NCBI GenBank assembly: GCA_016342285.1 | Contig: JAEINQ010000020.1 | Span: forward strand, 1-64,000 | Source: Desulfobacterales bacterium | Lineage (GTDB): Bacteria; Desulfobacterota; Desulfobacteria; Desulfobacterales; JAEINQ01 | Direction: 5' to 3' | DNA length: 64,000 bases | Shown: piece by piece, positions 1 to 9,580 of the stretch | How the letters are laid out: every line of letters starts with the position of its first letter | How positions within the stretch are numbered: position 1 is the first letter of the stretch | The notes under the pieces: generated by a model | Seen by the model: only the letters and a program-made list of their open reading frames with translations | What the model was told of the DNA's origin: nothing | Databases searched by the model: none | Made by a program: the position numbers and the translations under genes

Positions 1-2622
1 GTGGAATGGTCCTATGAAGTGTTCAAACTTTTCCGACTTGACCCGAAAGTGTTCACACCTCAGATTGATTCAATTCAGGATTTGTCGCCCTGGCCTGGGG
101 ATCACCAACGCGACAAGGAACTCATCCTGAAAGCAGTCGAGAGTCGTGAAGTCGGTTTCTATGAACAGAGGTTCCTCCGACCCGATGGCACTACAGGATA
201 CTACTTCTCAAGCTTTCAGGGGATCTACGATGACAACGGAAAACTTACTGCAATAAACGGAATGGTGCAAGACATCACCGAGCGCAAGGAGATAGAAGCC
301 GGCCTGGAAAAGACACGAAAAGAACTGGTGGTCATTAAAAAAGCCGAAGATGAAGCCCATGAATTTGCGGACAACATCATCAACACCGTGCGTGAACCCT
401 TAATCACTCTGGATCAAGACCTCAGGGTGGTCACTGCCAGCCGTTCATTCTATGACTTTTTCAAGGTAAAACCTGAAGAGACCGTGGGGCAGCTTATCTA
501 TGATCTGGGCAATAAACAGTGGGATATCCCCAAGCTGCGGGAACTGTTGGAAACCATCCTTCCCGAAAAGACCACCTTTGACGACTATGAGGTTGAGCAC
601 GATTTTGCCACCATCGGCAGGCGCACAATGCTGTTGAATGCACGCCAGATTGAACGGGGGATGGGCAAGGAGCGGATCATCCTGCTGGCCTTCGAGGACA
701 TCACCGAGCGTCGTCATTTTGAAAACCTGCTGGAAGAATCTGAACTCCGCTACAGGCGCATTTTTGAGACTGCCACCGACGGAATCGTGCTTCTCGAAAA
801 ACGCGAAGGACATATCGTCCATGCGAATCCAGCCGCCGTGAAAATGATGGGCTATTCCGAAGCAGAGTACATCGGAAAAATGCTGACGGATATCGGTGTC
901 CCGATCGATATGGATGACTTCCCAATGATAATGGAATCCTTGACAAAGAGAGGCATTCTTAATTACGAGGATGTTCCGATAAAATCCAAGTCCGGACAGG
1001 ATGTTCGCGCGGACATATATCTGGTCGACAGGGCAAAACTGGCCCAATGTAATATTCGCGATATCACCGAGCGCAAGAAGGCAGAGAAATCGCTGCATGA
1101 GAGTGAAGAACGTTACCGCACCTTTTTCGAGAAAGGGCCGGATGGTGTTGTCGTCCTGAACCCGGAAACGGCTCAGATCATCGAGTTTAATGATCAGGCC
1201 TGTCGACAGTTAGGCTTTTCGCGAGAGGAGTTTGCCCAATTGCGGGTGCCTGATATCGAAGTTATGGAAACAGCTAAAGAAACCCAGGAGCGCATCAGGA
1301 GCGTATTTGAAACAGGGTGTCACGATTTTGAAACCCTTCACCGAACCAAGCAGGGTGAAATCAGGCATGTTCATGTAACGGCACAGGTAATTGAAACCAC
1401 AGGGAGCAATGTTTACCACTGCATCTGCCGCGACATCACCGAGCGCAAACAGACGGAAGATGAAAAGGAAAAACTGGAGTCCCAGTTGTTTCAGGCCCAG
1501 AAGATGGAGTCGGTGGGACGGTTGGCCGGCGGGGTGGCTCACGATTACAACAACATGCTCAGCGTCATCCTGGGCTATGCCGAGCTGGCCCTGGCCAAAA
1601 TGAATCCGGGCGATCCGCTGCGGGACTATCTTCTGGAAATCTTAAACGCCGCAATGCGTTCCGCAGACATTACCCGCCAGCTCCTGACCTTTGCCCGCAA
1701 GCAGGCCATCGCACCCCAGGTGCTCGATCTGAACGAAAACGTAGGGGCGACACTCAAGATGCTGCAGCAGCTCATTGGCGAGGATATTGATCTCAATTGG
1801 CATCCCCGCACAAACCTGTGGCCGGTCAAGATGGACCCGTCCCAATTGGACCAGATCCTGGCCAACCTGTGCGTCAACGCCCGGGACGCCATCGCCGGTG
1901 TGGGCAAAGTCACGATCGAAACAGACAAAATCAGTTTCGATAAAGCCTACTGCAAGGACCACGCTGGATTCGTTCCCGGTGAGTATGTCCTGCTGGCTGT
2001 CAGCGACGACGGATTCGGCATGGATAAGGAGACCCGGGCCAACCTGTTTGAGCCGTTTTTCACCACCAAGGAATTGGGACATGGCACCGGCCTGGGGCTG
2101 GCCACGATCTACGGCATCGTCAAGCAAAACGACGGTTTTATCAACGTTTACAGCGAACCGGGGAAAGGGACGACCTTCAGAATCTACCTGCCACGCCATG
2201 CAGGCGGAGCTGAGGAAGTAAAAACGGAAATCACGGCGGAGATCCCCAAGGGGCATGGCGAAACCGTTCTGATCGTGGAGGATGAAGCGTCCATCCTGAC
2301 ATTGTCCCATAGAATCCTTGACAGCCTTGGCTACAAGGTGCTGACCGCCAGATCCCCGGGCGAGGCCATGGCGTTGGCAGCGGAACATGCGGACAGTATT
2401 CACTTGCTCCTGACCGACGTGGTCATGCCCGAGATGAACGGCCGTGACTTGTCCGCGCGGCTACTCGCCCGTTACCCGGATATCAAGACCCTGTTCATGT
2501 CCGGCTACACGTCCGATGTGATCGCCCACCGGGGAGTACTGGACGAGGGGGTCAATTTTGTTCAAAAACCGTTCTCTAAAAAAGACCTGGCCACCAAAGT
2601 CAGGGCAGCGCTGGATGAATAA
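1..2622 (+). CDS. Multi-PAS hybrid sensor histidine kinase with receiver (5' partial)
   Basis: A sensor kinase open from the first base. The first residues already lie inside a PAS fold, so the true start is probably upstream of the window. PAS-type domains, each closed by a D-I-T-E-R linker, lie at about residues 1-95, 120-240, 250-360 and 370-485. The HisKA box has its phosphoacceptor at His514 (AGGVAHDYNN). An HATPase follows, with N box near LCVNARDA, then DDGFGMD and GTGLGLATI. The C-terminal receiver has Asp806 (LLTDVVMP) and Lys856. There are no membrane segments, so it is probably cytoplasmic with PAS-sensed redox, gas or small-molecule input. No cognate DNA-binding regulator is adjacent. 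The kinase assignment is firm; the signal is unknown. Confidence 0.93.
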   Translation: MEWSYEVFKLFRLDPKVFTPQIDSIQDLSPWPGDHQRDKELILKAVESREVGFYEQRFLRPDGTTGYYFSSFQGIYDDNGKLTAINGMVQDITERKEIEAGLEKTRKELVVIKKAEDEAHEFADNIINTVREPLITLDQDLRVVTASRSFYDFFKVKPEETVGQLIYDLGNKQWDIPKLRELLETILPEKTTFDDYEVEHDFATIGRRTMLLNARQIERGMGKERIILLAFEDITERRHFENLLEESELRYRRIFETATDGIVLLEKREGHIVHANPAAVKMMGYSEAEYIGKMLTDIGVPIDMDDFPMIMESLTKRGILNYEDVPIKSKSGQDVRADIYLVDRAKLAQCNIRDITERKKAEKSLHESEERYRTFFEKGPDGVVVLNPETAQIIEFNDQACRQLGFSREEFAQLRVPDIEVMETAKETQERIRSVFETGCHDFETLHRTKQGEIRHVHVTAQVIETTGSNVYHCICRDITERKQTEDEKEKLESQLFQAQKMESVGRLAGGVAHDYNNMLSVILGYAELALAKMNPGDPLRDYLLEILNAAMRSADITRQLLTFARKQAIAPQVLDLNENVGATLKMLQQLIGEDIDLNWHPRTNLWPVKMDPSQLDQILANLCVNARDAIAGVGKVTIETDKISFDKAYCKDHAGFVPGEYVLLAVSDDGFGMDKETRANLFEPFFTTKELGHGTGLGLATIYGIVKQNDGFINVYSEPGKGTTFRIYLPRHAGGAEEVKTEITAEIPKGHGETVLIVEDEASILTLSHRILDSLGYKVLTARSPGEAMALAAEHADSIHLLLTDVVMPEMNGRDLSARLLARYPDIKTLFMSGYTSDVIAHRGVLDEGVNFVQKPFSKKDLATKVRAALDE

Positions 2623-2668
2623 TTTCTGGCTCTTCGCTGTTTCATATGGGTAAAAATGTTCCCGCCAT

Positions 2669-2866
2669 GGCCAGGAGGGTGTCGGCTCGCGGCTCGGAAC
2701 TGTCTGAGCCGTTTAGGGCCCGTTACCCCGGACAGAAACCCGTCCGGCCGCAACCGCTTGTTAACAATTGAAAATGTCAGCCTCTTCTACTGAAACAGGG
2801 CGCTGTCCGGGGTTACGGGCGCTTAGCGGCGAGTTTTTCGGGCCGCGAGCCGACACCCTCCTGGCC
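2669..2866. repeat. ~200-bp imperfect palindrome (MITE-like or REP-like element)
   Basis: The 25 bases at 2669-2693 are the exact reverse complement of 2842-2866. An inner pair (2718-2735 with 2803-2820) matches over 18 bases with one mismatch, and the sequence between these pairs is also partly complementary. The whole block could fold into one long hairpin or cruciform. It fills most of the gap between the kinase and CBS genes and has no convincing ORF. It may be a non-autonomous mobile element or large intergenic palindrome. Confidence 0.7.
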
Positions 2867-3029
2867 CCCACACGAAATAGCGAGGAACCTTAATTTCTTC
2901 TTCCAGACGCAGGTCTCAATATTTTGAAATCTTTTTCACTTGCTGATTCTCCAGATTCAAGTCGATATTCCGCCATGTTTTTTGGCTTAAGACATAAGAT
3001 TCTTCAAATTCATCCCGAAACGCACCGGC

Positions 3030-3479
3030 TCAGGAAACCAGGGTCTTGAGAATGTCCGCCTTGCCGATCACGCCCACGATCCGGCCGCCGTCCACCACTG
3101 GGACCGTGTGAAAGCTGTTGTCCACCATCAGGGCCGCCACGGTCTCGATGGAGGTATCCGGCTTCACGGTCACCGGGTTTGCGGTCATGGCATCGGCCAC
3201 GGTCACCGCGGCAATCTTTTTCACCGCCCGCTCCACCTGTTTCATGGAGGTCAGGGGAATCAGGCCGTCAAGAAAGGTGAACAGCGACGGGATGGGAAGT
3301 TTTTTCTGCTGGGCGATCAGGTCGCTCTGGCACAAAATGCCCACCAGATTTCCGGCATCGTCCACCACCGGAACGCCGTTGATCCCTTTGTCCAGGAGCA
3401 GCCGCGCCGCCTGGGTGACCTCCGTTTCCGGCGTCAACGTGATGGGAACCGAAGTCATGATCTCTGCCGCCGTTTTCAT
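3030..3479 (-). CDS. CBS-domain pair protein
   Basis: A 149-residue protein made almost entirely of two CBS motifs, at about residues 1-60 (AAEIMTSVPITL ... LVGILCQSDLI) and 90-149 (VADAMTANPVTV ... IVGVIGKADIL). Each has the usual GVPVVD or TVPVVD strand. Stand-alone CBS pairs (Bateman modules) bind adenine nucleotides and act as energy-state sensors for a partner protein. No membrane or catalytic domain is fused and no partner is adjacent. It is cytoplasmic and its target is unknown. Confidence 0.9.
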   Translation of the reverse strand: MKTAAEIMTSVPITLTPETEVTQAARLLLDKGINGVPVVDDAGNLVGILCQSDLIAQQKKLPIPSLFTFLDGLIPLTSMKQVERAVKKIAAVTVADAMTANPVTVKPDTSIETVAALMVDNSFHTVPVVDGGRIVGVIGKADILKTLVS

Positions 3480-3839
3480 ATATCCCCCTTTGCCTCAATT
3501 AAAGAATCCCGATCCGAATGGGCAGGCTGCCGGAGCAGCGATGGCTTCACCGACGTTTGCCGTATCGTAAAAAAGTCCTCGCGGCGCCGCGATCGAAAGA
3601 CTTTTGGCGGCGCCAAAACACGTTGACACAGAATAGCGACTACAGAGGTCCCCGTAAATGTATAATTGTTGTCACCCGACCTCAATTGATATAGGAATCA
3701 GCGCATGCCGCCGTCCAGCGAATGTCTTGGCCAGCCGTGACACGGACACGAAATATCCGCGGGGATAGGCTTTACCCAGGGTAATGCAAAGGACAAACCA
3801 CTTTATTTCAACCAACCGGAACCTGGAGATGACATCACC
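3480..3839. other. Intergenic region with GC palindrome
   Basis: This gap separates the divergent CBS and cysteine desulfidase genes and must hold both promoters. A 14-base perfect palindrome (TCGCGGCGCCGCGA) sits at 3579-3592. It is nested between AAAAGTC (3571-3577) and GACTTTT (3599-3605), giving a hairpin-forming block followed by a second GGCGGCGCC. No ORF or recognisable riboswitch is seen. Confidence 0.4.
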
Positions 3840-5153
3840 ATGACATATACCATCAAGGACATCCTTCACCTGGAAGTGGCCCCGGCCCTGGGATGCACCG
3901 AGCCGGTGGCCATCGCCCTGTGCGCGGCAGCGGCGGTATCGGTCCTGCCCGGCCGCGATGTGGATCGGATCGAGATCTGGGTCGACCCCAACATCTACAA
4001 AAACGGCCTGGCCGTCACCATTCCGGGTACCGGCGGGTTGAGCGGCATGGACATGGCAGCCGCCATCGGTGCCGCGGGGGGTGATCCATCCCTGGGAATG
4101 GAAGTTTTAGAGCCGGTGGACGCGGATATTGTCCGGAAGGCCCAACAATACCTGGCTGAGGGAAGAGTGCAGATCAATCTGATGGCGGATCATCGCGGCC
4201 TGTACATCCGTTGTGAACTGATCCGCGGAAAAGACCGGGCCGAAGCCGTGGTGAAGGATCTTCACGACAACATCGTCTCCATTTCCTTAAACGGCCGCCC
4301 GGTCCTCGATTCCCCCCTGATCAAAGCGCTGGAAAAATCGGGAGGCAATCCGTTGACAGATCTCGAGACATGGCTCAAACGGCAAACCCTGGAAGAGCTG
4401 CTGGCCCTTTTGGATGACCTGGACGATGAGGATCTTGAATTTCTGCGCCAGGGTGTGGACTTCAACATGCGCCTGGCCAATTACGGCCTCAAGCACGGTT
4501 CGGGCCTGGGGATCGGCAAAGCCCTGGACCGGCTGGTACGCCAGAAGCTCATTTGCCGGGACATGATCCTGGCCGCCCGCATCCTCGCCTCAGCCGCCGC
4601 CGACGCGCGCATGGCCGGGGTGAAGATGCCGGCCATGAGCTCGGCCGGAAGCGGCAACCATGGCCTGACGGCCATTTTGCCCATCTGGGCACTGAAGGAT
4701 TTCGTAGCCTGCGACGAGGCCACCTTACTGAACGCCATCGCCCTGAGTCACGTGATCACGGCCTATATCAAGGCCCATACGGGAAGGCTCTCGGCCATCT
4801 GCGGATGCTCCATCGCCGCCGGTGCAGGAGCGGCAGCCGGAGTCGTCTACGTAATGGGTGGAGATCACCACCACATGGCCGGGGCGATCAAGAATCTGGC
4901 CGAGGACCTGGCCGGCGTCATCTGCGACGGCGCCAAGGCCGGATGCGCCCTGAAACTGGCCACCGCGGCAGGCACCGCCGTTCAGGCGGCTCTGTTTTCG
5001 CTTCAAGGGGTATGCGTCCAGTCCACCGATGGCATCATCGGGGCATCGCCGGAGCAGACCATGCAGAACCTGGGAACCCTGAGCACCCAAGGCATGATCG
5101 AAACCGACCGGACCATTCTGCGGATCATGATCGCAAAGAAATTTTCCGAATGA
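3840..5153 (+). CDS. cyuA: L-cysteine desulfidase family protein (CyuA/UPF0597)
   Basis: The 437 residues match the serine-dehydratase-alpha-like CyuA (YhaM, UPF0597) family in length and signature. It opens with the ALGCTEPVAIAL motif, and conserved cysteines follow in SAICGCSIAAG and in CDGAKAGC. Family members use a 4Fe-4S cluster to break L-cysteine into pyruvate, ammonia and sulfide. The start is supported by a GGAG about 13 bases upstream. The gene stands alone, convergent with the receiver gene at 5196. Cysteine catabolism fits a sulfur-metabolising anaerobe that also encodes CysE and CysK at 49-51 kb. Substrate is inferred from the family. Confidence 0.85.
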   Translation: MTYTIKDILHLEVAPALGCTEPVAIALCAAAAVSVLPGRDVDRIEIWVDPNIYKNGLAVTIPGTGGLSGMDMAAAIGAAGGDPSLGMEVLEPVDADIVRKAQQYLAEGRVQINLMADHRGLYIRCELIRGKDRAEAVVKDLHDNIVSISLNGRPVLDSPLIKALEKSGGNPLTDLETWLKRQTLEELLALLDDLDDEDLEFLRQGVDFNMRLANYGLKHGSGLGIGKALDRLVRQKLICRDMILAARILASAAADARMAGVKMPAMSSAGSGNHGLTAILPIWALKDFVACDEATLLNAIALSHVITAYIKAHTGRLSAICGCSIAAGAGAAAGVVYVMGGDHHHMAGAIKNLAEDLAGVICDGAKAGCALKLATAAGTAVQAALFSLQGVCVQSTDGIIGASPEQTMQNLGTLSTQGMIETDRTILRIMIAKKFSE

Positions 5154-5195
5154 AGGATTCGAGGCTGTCTGCTACGAAAACCCGAGGAGGCCATG

Positions 5196-5573
5196 TCAGG
5201 GCTCGGCAAGAAGCTCCGCAACCGCCGTGAGAAGGGCGTTGCGGTCAACGGGCTTGGAAAAAGTCCGGCAGGCACCGAGGGTCTCGGCCATGCGCAGGTA
5301 ATTTTCCGGAGCAATTCGGGCACCACCGGAGATAGCGATAATCTTCAACCCGGAAAACTCCTGGTGAAGTTCCAGGATCATTTCGATCCCTTCCTTTTCC
5401 GGCATGATCAGGTCGGTGATGATCAGGTCAGCCGGCGTCTGGCGGTAGGCTTCGAGCCCCTCTTTTCCGTCAGCGGCCACCGCCACCTCATACCCGGCTC
5501 GAACCAGCAGGCTTTGCAACAGTTTTCGAACCTGCACATCATCGTCAATGATCAAAATTCTCGCCATAAACAC
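5196..5573 (-). CDS. Stand-alone response regulator receiver
   Basis: A 125-residue single-domain CheY-like receiver. The acidic pocket is Asp10-Asp12, the phosphoacceptor is Asp54 (LIITDLIMP), the switch residue is Ser82 and the conserved lysine is Lys107 (FSKPVD). There is no output domain, so it probably works by protein contact or as a phosphorelay intermediate. Its partner could be the hybrid kinase at the start of the window, but nothing in the sequence proves this. The first Met may be residue 1 or 3. Confidence 0.92.
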   Translation of the reverse strand: MFMARILIIDDDVQVRKLLQSLLVRAGYEVAVAADGKEGLEAYRQTPADLIITDLIMPEKEGIEMILELHQEFSGLKIIAISGGARIAPENYLRMAETLGACRTFSKPVDRNALLTAVAELLAEP

Positions 5574-5759
5574 TTTCTCCCGATATCACAACCACCCCCA
5601 TCGTTGCGCCGACTAAGGCAGGGCAGGGTTGCCATTGCTCCGGCTGCCCCCGGACCAAAGAACATCGGACCGCCGGATCCAATGGCCCTAAACGGCAGTC
5701 ACCGTGGCGAATAATGTAGGATATTCTTTCCAAAAATTCAATGAAACAGAAGAAAAGCA

Positions 5760-5790
5760 GTCATGGTCCCGCTTTCGGCGGGACCATGAC
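5760..5790 (-). terminator. Rho-independent terminator after the OmpA-like gene
   Basis: A perfect 13-bp stem (5760-5772 with 5778-5790) closes a five-base loop. Read on the minus strand it is followed by a T-rich stretch (CTGCTTTTCTTCTG), the expected layout 29 bases beyond the OmpA-like stop codon. Confidence 0.8.
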
Positions 5791-5818
5791 AAGATGTCCT
5801 CAGTCACCATACCCGGGA

Positions 5819-7162
5819 TTAGTAAATCGGCTTGAGTTGTACCCGCCGGTTTTTCGCACGCCCTTCTTTGCTGTCGTTGCTGAACATGGGCCGGGAAAGG
5901 CCAAATCCCTCGGCCTGCAATCGGCCCAGTGCGACCCCCTTGTCGATTAAGTACTGACGCACCGACTGAGCCCGTTTTTGGGACAACTGCTTATTGAAGG
6001 CAGCGTTGCCCACATTGTCGGTGTGCCCCTGGATTTGCACCTCCAGATCCGCATTGTTCTGAAGCACATTCACGACTTTGTCCAAAATGGGCATGGCTTC
6101 AGGACGAATGTCCCATTTTCCCGTATCAAAGTTGACCCCGGTAAGGATCCAGCACCCTTCGGGCGTCACCGCGGCCCCCTTGGGGGTATCGGGACATAGG
6201 TCGGTGTCATCGAAGACCCCGTCACCGTCGGTGTCCAGGGGGCAGCCATCGGCGTCCACCTTGGTTCCGGCCGGCGTCCCCGGGCAACGGTCTTGGTAAT
6301 CATAAACCCCGTCTCCGTCCGAATCCAGGGGGCAGCCCATGGCATCCACAGGAGCCCCGCGGGCCGTATCCGGGCACAGATCCCGGTCATCCGTGACGCC
6401 GTCACCGTCGCTGTCCTTGGGCGCCATGGGGGCGGCTGGTTTGGGCGCCGCGGGCTCAAGAAACACCTTGCGGACAAAATCGGCCATGTCGCCGCCGGCG
6501 GTGATGTCGGCCGCATTCACGGCAAACCCGCATTCGCCGGCAGCGGCGATGCTTTCTAATAGCGCCTTGCCTTGGGCGCTCACCCCCACCTGGATGGTAT
6601 AGATACAAAGCCGGTCACCGAATTGTTCCTTGAGCTGCCGGGCGGCTTCCACCGAGGCTTCAGGCATGTCCTCACCGTCACTGACAACGATTAGGGCCAT
6701 ATCGCCCGTTCCATCCTGAAGATCCGTTCCCACGGCACCCAAGGCCTGTTCCAGGGGGCTGTTCCCACCAGCGCAACGAATCTGTCCCAACCCTTTTTCC
6801 AGTGCCTCCGGAAGGTACCTGCCCAACGGTTCGAGCAGCAACGTCTTCTCCGACGGCATGCAGGGGCCATGGCCAAAGGAACGCAGGGCGCTTTGAAGGG
6901 TCAGATTCGGGATGGCCCGGTTCAGCCGGGAAACGATATCCTTAGCCAGATCAAATTTACGAATGCCGTCGTGGCGCCAGGCCATGGAGTCCGAGGCATC
7001 CAGGACCACCATGAAGTTCTCGGCCTTCTGGGTCATATTTCCGGCGGCAAGTTCCGGATTGAGATCCTGGGGAGTGAAAACCGGCGGCATTGGGGTCGCA
7101 CAGCCGGCAATTAGGGCGGCAGCCATCAAAACAACAAATACTCCTGAAAATTTTCTATTCAT
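5819..7162 (-). CDS. OmpA-family lipoprotein with von Willebrand A domain and thrombospondin type-3 repeats
   Basis: The start is the ATG at 7162, which has a strong AAGGAGGAG seven bases upstream; the frame is open nine codons further. A lipoprotein signal peptide ends at LIAGC (Cys21). A von Willebrand A domain follows with the MIDAS motif DASDS and AIVVSDGED-type strand at about residues 50-235. Three calcium-binding DSDGDGV-type repeats then lead to a C-terminal OmpA peptidoglycan-binding domain (VQIQGHTDNVG, KRAQSVRQYL). The protein is probably anchored in the outer membrane and tied to the wall, with the A domain binding an unknown partner. It is transcribed alone and ends at a strong terminator. 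Confidence 0.9.
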   Translation of the reverse strand: MNRKFSGVFVVLMAAALIAGCATPMPPVFTPQDLNPELAAGNMTQKAENFMVVLDASDSMAWRHDGIRKFDLAKDIVSRLNRAIPNLTLQSALRSFGHGPCMPSEKTLLLEPLGRYLPEALEKGLGQIRCAGGNSPLEQALGAVGTDLQDGTGDMALIVVSDGEDMPEASVEAARQLKEQFGDRLCIYTIQVGVSAQGKALLESIAAAGECGFAVNAADITAGGDMADFVRKVFLEPAAPKPAAPMAPKDSDGDGVTDDRDLCPDTARGAPVDAMGCPLDSDGDGVYDYQDRCPGTPAGTKVDADGCPLDTDGDGVFDDTDLCPDTPKGAAVTPEGCWILTGVNFDTGKWDIRPEAMPILDKVVNVLQNNADLEVQIQGHTDNVGNAAFNKQLSQKRAQSVRQYLIDKGVALGRLQAEGFGLSRPMFSNDSKEGRAKNRRVQLKPIY

Positions 7163-7545
7163 CTTCTCCTCCTTATGGATGCGGGACAATCTGACCGGAT
7201 GCGGGTGGTCAGTGAAAATTAAAGATTTTATCTTGCAGGCACAATTCTTTAGTTACCGAAATGGGATCGGTTGGGCGAAAGATACCCGGAGGTTACGATT
7301 ACCACAATAATCGGTTGGCGCAGGCTTGTCAAAAGAACTTTGGCATCGCTCGGCCAAGGGGGGCAAAACAGACAAATGCCGAGTAAAAAATCCACTCCCA
7401 GAGGACGTGACCTTGGGTTGCCCTGGAAGGGGCTGGGTTAGCAGCCCCATATCCGTTTAGTCACTTGAAACATCGGTGTCTCGGCATAGCCCACTGACTC
7501 TGACCATGCCCTGAGGGCATGGATTCCCAGGACGCATTGAACGGA
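7163..7545. other. Intergenic region carrying repeat copy A
   Basis: No gene is seen here. The 7397-7481 part belongs to the dispersed repeat described separately. Just after it, ATGCCCTGAGGGCAT (7505-7519) is a short palindrome. The promoter of the OmpA-like gene must lie near 7180-7260. Confidence 0.5.
7397..7481. repeat. Dispersed intergenic repeat, copy A
   Basis: Two blocks. 7397-7453 aligns with 20349-20405 (copy C) at roughly 80 percent by eye, sharing CCTGGAAGGGGCTGGG. 7456-7485 aligns with copy B near 11362-11392, sharing TTTAGTCACT and TGTCTCGGCA. Copies lie only between genes or at gene ends, as expected of a REP-like or degenerate mobile family. Confidence 0.6.
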
Positions 7546-8598
7546 TCAGCGGTTCCAGGAAAAGAGGGCGGCTGCCACGGTCAAAAAAAGCAGGGTCATG
7601 GCGAGCATCACCCCGATTTCCAGGCCGAGATCGGAAAGGGCCGCACCTTCGTTCATGATCTTCCGAATGGCTCGCAGCATGTGTGTCAGCGGCAACATGT
7701 CGGAGATCAGCCGGATCCATCTCGGCGCGCCTTCAAGGGAAAACCAGACCTCCGACAGAAACATCATGGGCCAGCCGATAAAATTAAGAAGCCCGCTGGC
7801 AAACTCTTCGCTGGTCCCCCGGGCCGCCACCACCAGGCCCAGGGAAGTCAGGCTCAGGCTACCCAGCAAGAAGACCAGGATCAGATCAGCGTAATGGCCT
7901 TCCACATGGAAGTCAAAGATCAGATCACTGCCCACCCAGACGATAACCGTGGTGAACATGAGCAAGAATATGCGGGAAAGCATCTGGGCGGTCAGGTATT
8001 CCAGGGCGGTCACCGGTGTGGCCTTGAGCCGCTTTAAAACCCCCTCCTTCCGGTATCTGACCACCACATATCCCACACCCCACAAGGCGCTGAACATCAT
8101 GTTCATGGTCAGAATGCCGGGGAAGAGCCAGTCGAGGTAACGGACCTGTCTTCCCTGAATCTGCTGCCTGCGTGCCGGCAGGAGAGCGTCGGGGGGTATC
8201 AGCGCTGCTTTGAAAATATTTTCAACCAGGTCCCCATTGGGTGAAGAATCGTTGACCCAGTAGTCGTGGGGCGGCGGTCCCGCATGAAGCAGAAAATCGA
8301 TGTCATGATGGCGGAGACTCGCCAGCCCCGTCTGACGATCAACAAAGCCGACAAAACGGAGGCGGGGCGAAGCCGCAAATCGTTGTGGGACGCCATGTTG
8401 ATTCGGGGCGACCACCTCGCCGACGGGCAAGGGGAAAAGGCCGACCTTGAAGTCCTGATGCCCCCGGCCGCCGAAAATCAGACTGAAGCCGGCCACCAGT
8501 AAAAACGGGAACAAAAAGTTCCAGCCGAAGGCAGCCCGGTCCCTGAAGAATTCGTGATTCCGGGCCCGAAACATGGCCCACATCCGCTTGAAGTTCAA
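7546..8598 (-). CDS. ABC-2 type transporter permease
   Basis: An approximately 350-residue membrane protein with an N-terminal helix (NFLFPFLLVAGFSLIF), a long extracytoplasmic segment to about residue 165, and five further helices. It ends in a helix of VMLAMTLLFLTVAAALF type. This is the ABC-2/DrrB-like export permease layout. It lies just downstream of its ATPase on the same strand, with a 97-bp gap holding a hairpin. The frame opens at a TTG (8598); ATGs at 8583 or 8574 are alternatives, and no start has a clear ribosome site. Substrate is unknown; such pairs export drugs, lipids or polysaccharides. Confidence 0.85.
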   Translation of the reverse strand: MNFKRMWAMFRARNHEFFRDRAAFGWNFLFPFLLVAGFSLIFGGRGHQDFKVGLFPLPVGEVVAPNQHGVPQRFAASPRLRFVGFVDRQTGLASLRHHDIDFLLHAGPPPHDYWVNDSSPNGDLVENIFKAALIPPDALLPARRQQIQGRQVRYLDWLFPGILTMNMMFSALWGVGYVVVRYRKEGVLKRLKATPVTALEYLTAQMLSRIFLLMFTTVIVWVGSDLIFDFHVEGHYADLILVFLLGSLSLTSLGLVVAARGTSEEFASGLLNFIGWPMMFLSEVWFSLEGAPRWIRLISDMLPLTHMLRAIRKIMNEGAALSDLGLEIGVMLAMTLLFLTVAAALFSWNR

Positions 8599-8675
8599 AG
8601 TTCAGCGTTCCCTGGAGCAATGGGTTAAGGGGGATCAATCCATCCGGTTTTAAACTAGTGGCGAAGCCGCGTCAT

Positions 8676-8699
8676 ATAAATTTGCCCAGGCAAATTTAT
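8676..8699. repeat. Short perfect inverted repeat between ATPase and permease
   Basis: ATAAATTTGCC and its complement surround a two-base centre. The right arm overlaps the ATPase stop codon. No T-run follows on the minus strand, so an mRNA-stabilising hairpin seems likelier than a terminator. Confidence 0.5.
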
Positions 8700-9580
8700 T
8701 CTCTGAGCTGCCTTCCGGTCAGGTTCAAAAAGACGTTTTCCAGATTGGCCGATCGAACACCCATGCCGTCCAGGTTCACCCCGCTGGACATGAGAAGCGA
8801 CAGGCAGGCATTGACACTCTCGGCCTGGATCTCAACCTGTTCCCGGTCGACACGGCAGGGCAACGGGAAGTCTTCCGGGCAATGTGGCATGTTTTTCCTC
8901 GGAAGCACCACCGTCACATGACCGCAATGCTGTCGAATCAGGGCCTCCGGAGGCCCCTGGGCAATGATTCGGCCATGGTCCATGATGGCAATCTCATCAC
9001 AGAGATACTGAGCCTCTTCCATGTAGTGGGTGGTCAGGATCACGGTCTTTCCCTGGATCTTGATCTTCTCCACCACGTCCCACAGATCCCTTCTGGCCTG
9101 CGGGTCGAGGCCGGTGGACGGTTCATCGAGGAACAGCAGTTCCGGCTCATTGACCAGGGCCAGGGCCAGCAGAAGCCGCTGGCGCTGCCCACCGGAGAGA
9201 CGGTCGTTATAACGGCCCGCCAAGGGGTCCAGGTGGCACAGGGCCATGAGCGGATCCAGGGCAGGCGTACGGCTGTAGAGGCTGCCGAAGGTTTCCAGGG
9301 TCTCGCGAACCGTCAAGAAATTCAACAGGGCCGTATGCTGAAACTGAATGCCCACCTCTTCACGAAACGAGGGACCACGCGGCACCCCCTTGTACAGGAT
9401 CTTGCCCGCCGTAGGGTCGACAATATCCTCGATAACTTCGATGGTGGTGGTCTTTCCGGCGCCGTTGGGACCCAGAAGGCCGAAGCAGATCCCCGGCGCA
9501 ACGCTGAAACTGACGTCTTCCACCGCCTTCAGGGATCCGTAGTGTTTGACCAGATGATGGATTTCCAGAATGGGGGTCAT
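8696..9580 (-). CDS. ABC-2 transporter ATP-binding protein
   Basis: Carries all ABC ATPase motifs: Walker A GPNGAGKTTT, signature LSGGQRQRL, Walker B LLFLDEPSTGLD and switch His in TTHYMEEA. The start at 9580 (MTPILEIHHLVKHYG) is chosen because the domain begins there. The frame is open another 37 codons, but that extension is low-complexity and unlike the family. The protein is 294 residues long, typical for DrrA/CcmA-type exporter ATPases. It is expressed with the permease at 7546-8598 and acts at the inner face of the membrane. Substrate is unknown. Confidence 0.92.
   Translation of the reverse strand: MTPILEIHHLVKHYGSLKAVEDVSFSVAPGICFGLLGPNGAGKTTTIEVIEDIVDPTAGKILYKGVPRGPSFREEVGIQFQHTALLNFLTVRETLETFGSLYSRTPALDPLMALCHLDPLAGRYNDRLSGGQRQRLLLALALVNEPELLFLDEPSTGLDPQARRDLWDVVEKIKIQGKTVILTTHYMEEAQYLCDEIAIMDHGRIIAQGPPEALIRQHCGHVTVVLPRKNMPHCPEDFPLPCRVDREQVEIQAESVNACLSLLMSSGVNLDGMGVRSANLENVFLNLTGRQLRE

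Noticed and set aside
3606-3839. Riboswitch before the cysteine desulfidase gene
   Set aside because: No match to a class I know; conserved boxes could not be identified.
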